Source: Reticulascus tulasneorum
Lineage: Eukaryota; Ascomycota; Sordariomycetes; Glomerellales; Reticulascaceae
Reading direction: 5' to 3'
NCBI GenBank assembly: GCA_001557505.1
Contig: LSAX01000002.1
Coordinates: 3,162,001 to 3,226,000, forward strand
DNA: 64,000 nt
Shown here: piece by piece, positions 56,768-64,000 of the stretch
Layout of the letters: every line of letters starts with the position of its first letter
How positions within the stretch are numbered: position 1 is the stretch's first letter
Program-made: the position numbers and the translations under genes
The notes under the pieces: generated by a model
Seen by the model: the letters and a program-made list of their open reading frames with translations, nothing else
Told to the model about the DNA's origin: nothing
The model's database searches: none

Positions 56768-57575
56768 GGTTCCGGATTGTGAAGCCGAAGAAAGAATTTA
56801 AAACCAATTGCCTGTATTGAGTGTAAGAAACTCCTCACTCCGCGACTTTCATTCGAGACGAGCTTCTGATTTTGATGATGAGTGAGAGAGCTCTGACCAT
56901 GGGTGTGCCACTAGGTGTGGTTAGGGGTGCGGGGACTTCTACTTGGTGTTCCACCTCGGAAGTTATAGTGAACCCGGGCCCTCTGCATCGCTGTCTTACA
57001 GTGAGGCTCAACGCCACGGGGTAAGTATTTGTATGATTCCTCGTCCATGATGGCGGGGTCCCGTTTCCTTCTATGGAGTCACAGCATTCCAAGTGTGTCA
57101 TGGAAAACGACTACACTGTAACAGGGCGTGAATATGGTTATGTGGGTGCTGTTGCCACACATCTTTCTTTACGGGATAGTACTAGCTCTTATGTCTATTA
57201 CGAAAGATCTAATGACTTCAGGATATCGAGAACAAGGATAATGAAGCGAGGGTACCGGAAGACAGGGGGAAGTCCTTCATCTGCCCTGTGCAACTCGCAA
57301 CATGTGTGAATAGCCTCTCATGACAAGAGACTCGAGTTTTGAGCTTCAGTGCCTCTTCCACCGTGGCAATGAATCCATGGGCAACGATTCAGAGTTTCCA
57401 AGGATCCACAGGTGGACTCAATGTGGTACCAGACTTGTATTCTGGAATCGACAAGTGTGCAAGGTTGGCTCTACTCCAGTTGTCAAAGATTGCAAAAATC
57501 GGGATGCAGCATATTAGTTGCAACAGATTTACGATTTCCAGACCCTCGTTCAAAGCATTGCTTTATATAAATCTA
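56768..57575. other. Intergenic region
   Basis: This holds the promoter of the Csn12-like gene and the 3' UTR of the thiolase gene. No gene is supported. Confidence 0.5.
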
Positions 57576-58983
<1,408 letters not shown>

Positions 58984-59507
58984 TTTGGCGACTGAGGATA
59001 TGAAGTAACTGTACCCGAGGCCAGTTGAATGAAATCCCAGAATAGATGCAGCGAGAGAAGATTATTTGAGTGAGACGCGGAGGCGACCCTGATGATGTCG
59101 TCGGCATACCTCGGCTTTAGGGAGGTTGCCGAGTGGGACCGGCAACATAACTGGACAATTCCTATGTAAGAAGCTCATGTGATGTGCCACGCCTCCTACC
59201 GGAGCCTCGTAGGTATGACTGCTATGATAGTTGGATTCAGTTCATAGAGTCGGTCAATAAGTTAGAGATATACTAATGATTCGTGCATAATGAGAAGACT
59301 CAAGGCACCACTCAGCAACTCCACATTAAAAAGGCGAGGCCAAATTTATTAGGGATTTGGGTTTCGCATGCGCCAATCGATAAGATAAGATAAGATAGGC
59401 GATTTTGTCAAGCCTCCCCACCTTGACCGATATTTGAAATTTTTATTTTCCCCAGCTTCACCTTAAACTTCGCCCGCATACAAACGTATACGCCACGATT
59501 GCCCACC
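58984..59507. promoter_or_regulatory. Shared divergent promoter of ACAT1 and NOG1
   Basis: These 524 bases lie between the two start codons. They contain a CCAAT at about 59373 followed directly by a GATAA tandem array. Both are binding motifs of known fungal regulators (HAP complex and GATA factors). Confidence 0.6.
59379..59398. promoter_or_regulatory. Tandem GATAA array
   Basis: Four GATA cores follow one another at 5-base spacing (GATAAGATAAGATAAGATAG), six bases after a CCAAT box, about 110 nt upstream of the NOG1 start and 390 nt from the ACAT1 start. GATA-family factors such as AreA or SreA bind HGATAR cores. It could also be a simple repeat. Confidence 0.55.
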
Positions 59508-62126
59508 ATGAAGACCACTTGGAAAGATATCCCACCGGTACCGACCTCGACGGAGTTCCTTGACATTGTTCTCTCGCAGACTCAACGTCGTCTACCGACT
59601 CAAATCCGATCCGGGTTCAAGATTACCAGAATCAGAGGCTTCTATACGTAAGTAATGGGCTCTGCTACGAACTATTTGGACATTGTCCATGCTAACACAT
59701 AAGCGTTTAGTCGGAAAGTAAAGGTCAGAACTGCCCTGAACTGTTGCAGCGCTTGGAATTGTAACTAACATGATCGGGATCACAGTTCACGCAAGAGACT
59801 TTCTCCGAAAAATTGGGACTCTTGGTTGACGCCTTCCCTCGATTGAACGATATTCACCCTTTCCGTGCGCTATCCCGTCGCCCAAACCAGATATGGAGAG
59901 AATTTTCGCTAATACAAAGCAGACAAGGACTTGATCAATACCCTATACGATGCGGATCATTACAGAATCGCCCTCGGCCAACTTTCAACAGCAAAGCATC
60001 TCATCGAGACAATCTCAAGAGATTACGTGCGCCTCCTTAAATATGGACAATCTCTGTTCCAGTGCAAGCAGCTCAAGAAGGCAGCCCTTGGTCGTATGGC
60101 GACCCTTATGAAGCGTCTGAAAGATCCGCTGCTCTACCTTGATCAGGTTCGACAGCATCTTGGGCGTCTGCCGGCCATCGATCCCAACACACGGACGCTC
60201 CTTATCTGTGGCTTCCCGAATGTGGGCAAATCTAGCTTCCTTCGAAGCATATCCAGAGCAGGTAGGGCTATATTTCTGTCAGCGTAGGCGCTCAAAGTGT
60301 CTAACTGTTATCCAGATGTCGACGTTCAGCCATACGCCTTTACTGTATGTTTTCAGCCCCTTGCTGAGTGCCAACATTATCTAACAATATGTTAGACCAA
60401 GAGCCTTTTTGTCGGTCATTTTGATTACAAGTATTTGAGATTCCAGGCAATTGATACACCGGGTATATTAGACAGGGATCTATCTGAGATGGTGAGTTTC
60501 CTTATCCCGGGTCCTTCCAGAATACCCACTCATAAGCTTCTAGAACACAATCGAGAGTAAGTCCTGTCAAACTGAACAACTTCAGCCTTCCGCTTGGGTT
60601 GCTTCTGAGCCCTGATCCGTTGATTCGACGTCTATGACCGTGTCAACCAATTCGTTATGTCACGGCCAAACGCTAACCTTAGCAGTGCAATCTGTAACCG
60701 CTATTGCGCATCTTAGATCTGCCATTCTTTACTTTATGGATCTCTCCACTCAATGTGGCTATTCTGTTGAGGCACAGATAAACCTGTTCAAGAGCATCCG
60801 CCCGTTATTCTCCAAGTAAGTTTGACTGTCGGCCACTTTTACATGCTTCTTAGTGTCAACATCTAACGCGCAACTTCGTACAGTAAAATCGTCTTTCTAG
60901 TTATCAACAAGGTCGATATCATGAGGCCCGAGGATCTTGATGCCGAAACGCAAGCACAGATCCAGGCGCTATTGGCGCCCGGTGATGTTGAGATGCTGCA
61001 GCTCTCTTGCAACACTCAAGAGGGTGTTCAAGAAGTGAAGAATACAGTACTTTACCCCCCTTTGCCTGTTGTAACTTATTCTAACTTGTTTTAGGTCTGC
61101 GAGCGTCTTATTGCCGAACGTGTATCACAGAAACTGAAAGCTGGCACAACGAGCGCGGGTGAAATTGGTGGTCGATTGGCGGATGTCATGACCCGTATCC
61201 ACGTTGCCCAGCCGCTGAACGGCCAAACTCGAGAAACCTTCATTCCAGAAGCCGTCAAACATCTCAGGAAATACGACAAGACTGACCCCAACCGCAGAAG
61301 GCTGGCTCGAGATGACGAGGAAGAGAATGGAGGTGCTGGTGTCTTCAGCGCAGATCTTCGTGCAGATTACCTATTGAAGAATCCAGAATGGAAATACGAC
61401 AAGATTCCCGAAGTTTTGGATGGCAAGAATGTCTATGACTACATCGACCCAGATATCGAGGCCAAGCTTGCCGCTTTGGAAGAAGAGGAAGAGCGTCTCG
61501 AAGAGGAAGGCTACTACGACACAGATGAGGAACTCGATGACGAAGAGGAGGCTGATATTCGGTCCAAGGCTGAGTTGATCCGGGAAAAGCAGTCTTTGAT
61601 CCGAAACGAGGCAAAGATGAAGAAGAGACTCAAGAACCAGGCTATCATTCCCCGGAAGTCCATGCGGATACCTCTGTCACAGATGGACGACGCATTGGAC
61701 TTGTTGGGTGTTGATACCACCGACATCGTTTCTCGAGCAAGATCGCAATCTCGTCCAAGAGGTCGCTCGACGACCAGGAGCCGCCTGGGCACAGAGGATG
61801 ACGCCATGGATGTTGATACACCCAAGACTCCTCAGGAGCGTCTGAGATCAATGAGCCGAGCAAGAAGCCAGCCTGCTACCAACCGACGAGAAGACGGTGT
61901 GCAAGATGGCGTCACCAGAACCAAGGCAGAGCGCATTGCGAAACTGGGCCAGAAGAAGATGAACAGAAACGCCAGACAGGGTGAGGCTGATCGACATATC
62001 GGGACCGCGATGCCGAAGCATTTGGTAAGTTAGGAAATCTCTGTTCCTGTGATACGACCTATAACTGACTTATTTTCACTATAGTTTGCCGGCAAGCGTG
62101 GAATGGGCAAGACATCCCGCCGTTAA
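59508..62126 (+). CDS. NOG1: Nucleolar GTP-binding protein NOG1
   Basis: Eleven exons give 657 residues: 59508-59647, 59711-59723, 59786-59864, 59923-60261, 60316-60344, 60396-60491, 60544-60556, 60686-60815, 60884-61046, 61095-62024, 62085-62126. Phases close at every junction. Two exons are only 13 nt and one is 29 nt. NOG1 is an essential GTPase of 60S pre-ribosome maturation in the nucleolus. The N-terminal NOG1 helical domain ([20 protein letters not shown]) precedes the G domain: G1 GFPNVGKSS (174-182), G3 DTPGILD, G4 NKVD. The C-terminal part has acidic coiled coil ([20 protein letters not shown]), an Arg/Ser-rich stretch, and the end [11 protein letters not shown]. All small exons fall in the N-terminal half and G domain; the last 310 codons are one exon. 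Confidence 0.95.
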
Positions 62127-62581
62127 ACGATTGCGTCGGCTTCACGTTCTGGACCTGGGCGGTATGGCGTATGGATCTATTTATTTCGGCACTCAGATAC
62201 CCATCTCGAGTACCGAAGCTGGGGGCAACAAAAAAGACATTTTCGTGTAGGCATGAACATAGTGTACATTGTGTTGCAGGTATTACGAATTCAAACAAAT
62301 GCAACAAACATGTGGATCCTAGTGATAGATGAATTGCGAAAATGGACCCCCTTTAAACGGGTCGTTCCGGCAACTAAATGGAACTGCCAGTGAGGAAAGG
62401 TCAATCTTGAATCTCATTCGCTTAGTGTGATAGTTTGTGTGTGTGTGTGTTGTATGAGGGTTTAAGTAGTTGTGCAGCTGAGTCGATGCCTCTGAATACC
62501 ATCCGAAATTCTACCCCCGTAGTCCTCCCCAGCTTACGTTTACTCTTGAGGATGTCCTCACGCCAGATGTCTCCTCTGCAT
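62127..62581. other. Convergent intergenic region
   Basis: This holds the 3' ends of NOG1 and GDI. A GT microsatellite lies at about 62434-62449. No gene is supported. Confidence 0.5.
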
Positions 62582-64000
62582 TTACTGCTCGTCCGCCACC
62601 TGGATACCCTCCCTCAGCCCTTCAACCACGAGCTCCTCGCCGGCGATGCGGCGGTAGATGTCCCTGACGTCGTCGGTCGTGGTCTCAAAGTGGCTCGTGG
62701 CGTCGTAGCTCTTAGAGATAAAGATGTTGTCCTTCGTTCCGTCGTCCACGGGCTCAAACATGGGGATGGGTTTGCCCTAGGTTACCTGGTGAGTATGTCT
62801 TTCCGAGTGGAGACCTGGGAACATTGTGGATACTTACTAGGAATTGCTCCTCGATCTTGCCGAGTCGCTCGAGGCCGGGTTGGAGCTCAACGTGGTGGTT
62901 GGCGGAGGTCTCGGCGATGGTGGAGACGATGGCGATCCAGTAGCCCTTCGGGCAGACGTTGTGGGCGGAGGAGACGCAGGCGATGTAGATATCTAGAAGA
63001 CGGTGGGTTAGGAATACGAGTTGCTAAGATGCTAGTCTCGACTATACGTACCGTTCTTTCGGCCGACTTGAGATTGAGGAATGATCAGCTGGCAGGAATC
63101 ACTGTCGTTGGTTCCAGCCAGTGGGTGCTTCAATATGCAAACAGCGCGGAGCACCTGGCCGACGACCTTGACCTTGCCAGGGAAGTAGGACGGGTCGCCC
63201 AGGATCAATTTCGCCTTGGTCTCGAACTTCATCTCCTCGACACCCGTCATGGTCGCCTTGATGCCGACGGCCTTGCCGCCCTCGTAGAGCACCTCGTCAA
63301 CATTCGTGTTCAGCATGTAAGTGCCGCCATAGATGGCGGAGAGACGAGCGAAACCCTGCGGCAGCTCGCCGAGGCCGTAGAGTGGATAGATGTAAGGCGA
63401 CTTGCCATACCTGGCCACGGAGTTACCGTACAGTCGGATTCGCTCGATCGCCTCTGGGGCCTGCCCATTCTTGCCGATGTACTCATCGTTCAGGTACAGG
63501 GCCATGGCGTGGCCGATGAAATCCCGGGTTCCGGTTTCGAGTCCGAACTTGTCGTATACCTCCTTCATACTGCATGTATTCATGTCGAGCCCTATACCAC
63601 CGTCAGTTTTGTTCTCAAGCTTTACTCTCAGTGTGAGACCGCATCTGGCTGACCCTTGTGTGACGCAGTGTCCTTTCGGTCGAACGAGCCAACCCACTCT
63701 ATGAAGCCCTTCATTCGGCGCTTCTCAAAGATCCCCATCAGTGGTGATCGAAGTGCTTCGGCCGCATCAGACGGGACTTTGGCAACGGTTGCCTTCGGCC
63801 CTTGACCCTGCTGGACATAGCTGCCTGCCACCTGCTTGAACTCGAGATACCTCGTCACGTCGGTCGAAACGAGGATGTTGGTCAGCTCGCCAGAGGACAT
63901 GAGGAACTTGGGCACGAGATCGATATTCCAATCATTCAGGCGGCCGTATTGCTTCCATGGCTCCACACCGGAGTGGTTGCCGTACTTCTTGAAGAGCTGC
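62582..64000 (-). CDS. GDI1: Rab GDP-dissociation inhibitor, 5' part cut by window edge
   Basis: Visible exons are 64000-63655 (continues beyond the edge), 63591-63052, 62992-62838 and 62776-62582. GDI extracts prenylated GDP-bound Rab proteins from membranes and recycles them in the secretory pathway. The visible part begins in the Rab-binding region (RLNDWNIDLVPKFLMSSGEL) and runs through MKGFIEWVGSFD, LDMNTCSMKEVYDKFGLE, the substrate-binding platform (LYGLGELPQGFARLSAIYGG) and ILGDPSYFP to a C-terminal segment ending in VADEQ. The N-terminal FAD-like nucleotide fold is missing only because of the window end. Splice phases agree at all visible borders. The gene converges on NOG1. Confidence 0.95.

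Noticed and set aside
62435..63652. 405-codon plus-strand frame
   Set aside because: It is antisense to the GDI exons, whose minus-strand product is unmistakable.

Overview
The window is nuclear DNA of a filamentous ascomycete (Pezizomycotina), most likely a Sordariomycete. The evidence is short introns of about 50-170 nt with GT..AG ends and CTRAY branch sites, an arginine attenuator peptide leader before the CPS small-subunit gene, a SreA-type iron regulator, a GH132 (SUN) wall protein, and long gene-free spacers rich in ACCTACCT/AGGTAGGT motifs. No rRNA, tRNA, CRISPR array or intact transposon was seen.

Layout. 1-1.4 kb: coding relics on the minus strand, broken by stops and frame changes and running off the left edge. 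1.4-6 kb: no convincing gene. 6.0-8.8 kb (+): membrane-anchored pepsin-like protein whose first catalytic Asp is replaced. 9.7-12.7 kb (-): Tah18 diflavin reductase with a large repeat-bearing intron. 15.9-17.5 kb (+): two-RRM RNA-binding protein. 18.4-19.6 kb (+): ArfGAP. 20.5-21.4 kb (+): ETF beta subunit. 22.8-24.8 kb (+): arginine-specific carbamoyl-phosphate synthase small subunit behind a spliced attenuator uORF. 25.4-26.9 kb (+): F-box-like protein. 28.0-30.1 kb (-): Acinus-like SAP protein. 31.1-32.4 kb (+): conserved-looking protein of unknown function. 34.7-36.6 kb (+): SreA-type two-finger GATA factor. 37.4-38.2 kb (-) and 38.7-41.4 kb (+): divergent TVP15 and mitochondrial EF-G2. 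42.3-43.3 kb (+): SDR oxidoreductase. 44.3-45.1 kb (-): secreted germin-like cupin. 49.0-49.9 kb (+): surface protein with a C-terminal anchor. 52.5-54.0 kb (+): GH132 SUN protein. 55.0-56.8 kb (-): Csn12-like PCI protein. 57.6-59.0 kb (-) and 59.5-62.1 kb (+): divergent mitochondrial acetoacetyl-CoA thiolase and NOG1. 62.6-64.0 kb (-): Rab GDI, cut by the right edge.

The genes are mostly independent housekeeping loci, not a cluster. Loose themes are mitochondrial metabolism (ETFB, CPA1, MEF2, ACAT1), iron (Tah18 for Fe-S assembly, SreA for iron repression), vesicle traffic (ArfGAP, TVP15, GDI) and cell surface (pseudoprotease, cupin, anchored protein, SUN protein). I see no clear new multi-gene system. 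The best second-look items are the spliced arginine attenuator uORF, the duplicated repeat inside the TAH18 intron, the membrane pseudoprotease, several 13-15 nt exons, and stopless introns of length 3n. Exon borders were set by hand from splice sites, reading phase and family consensus; no transcript data were available.
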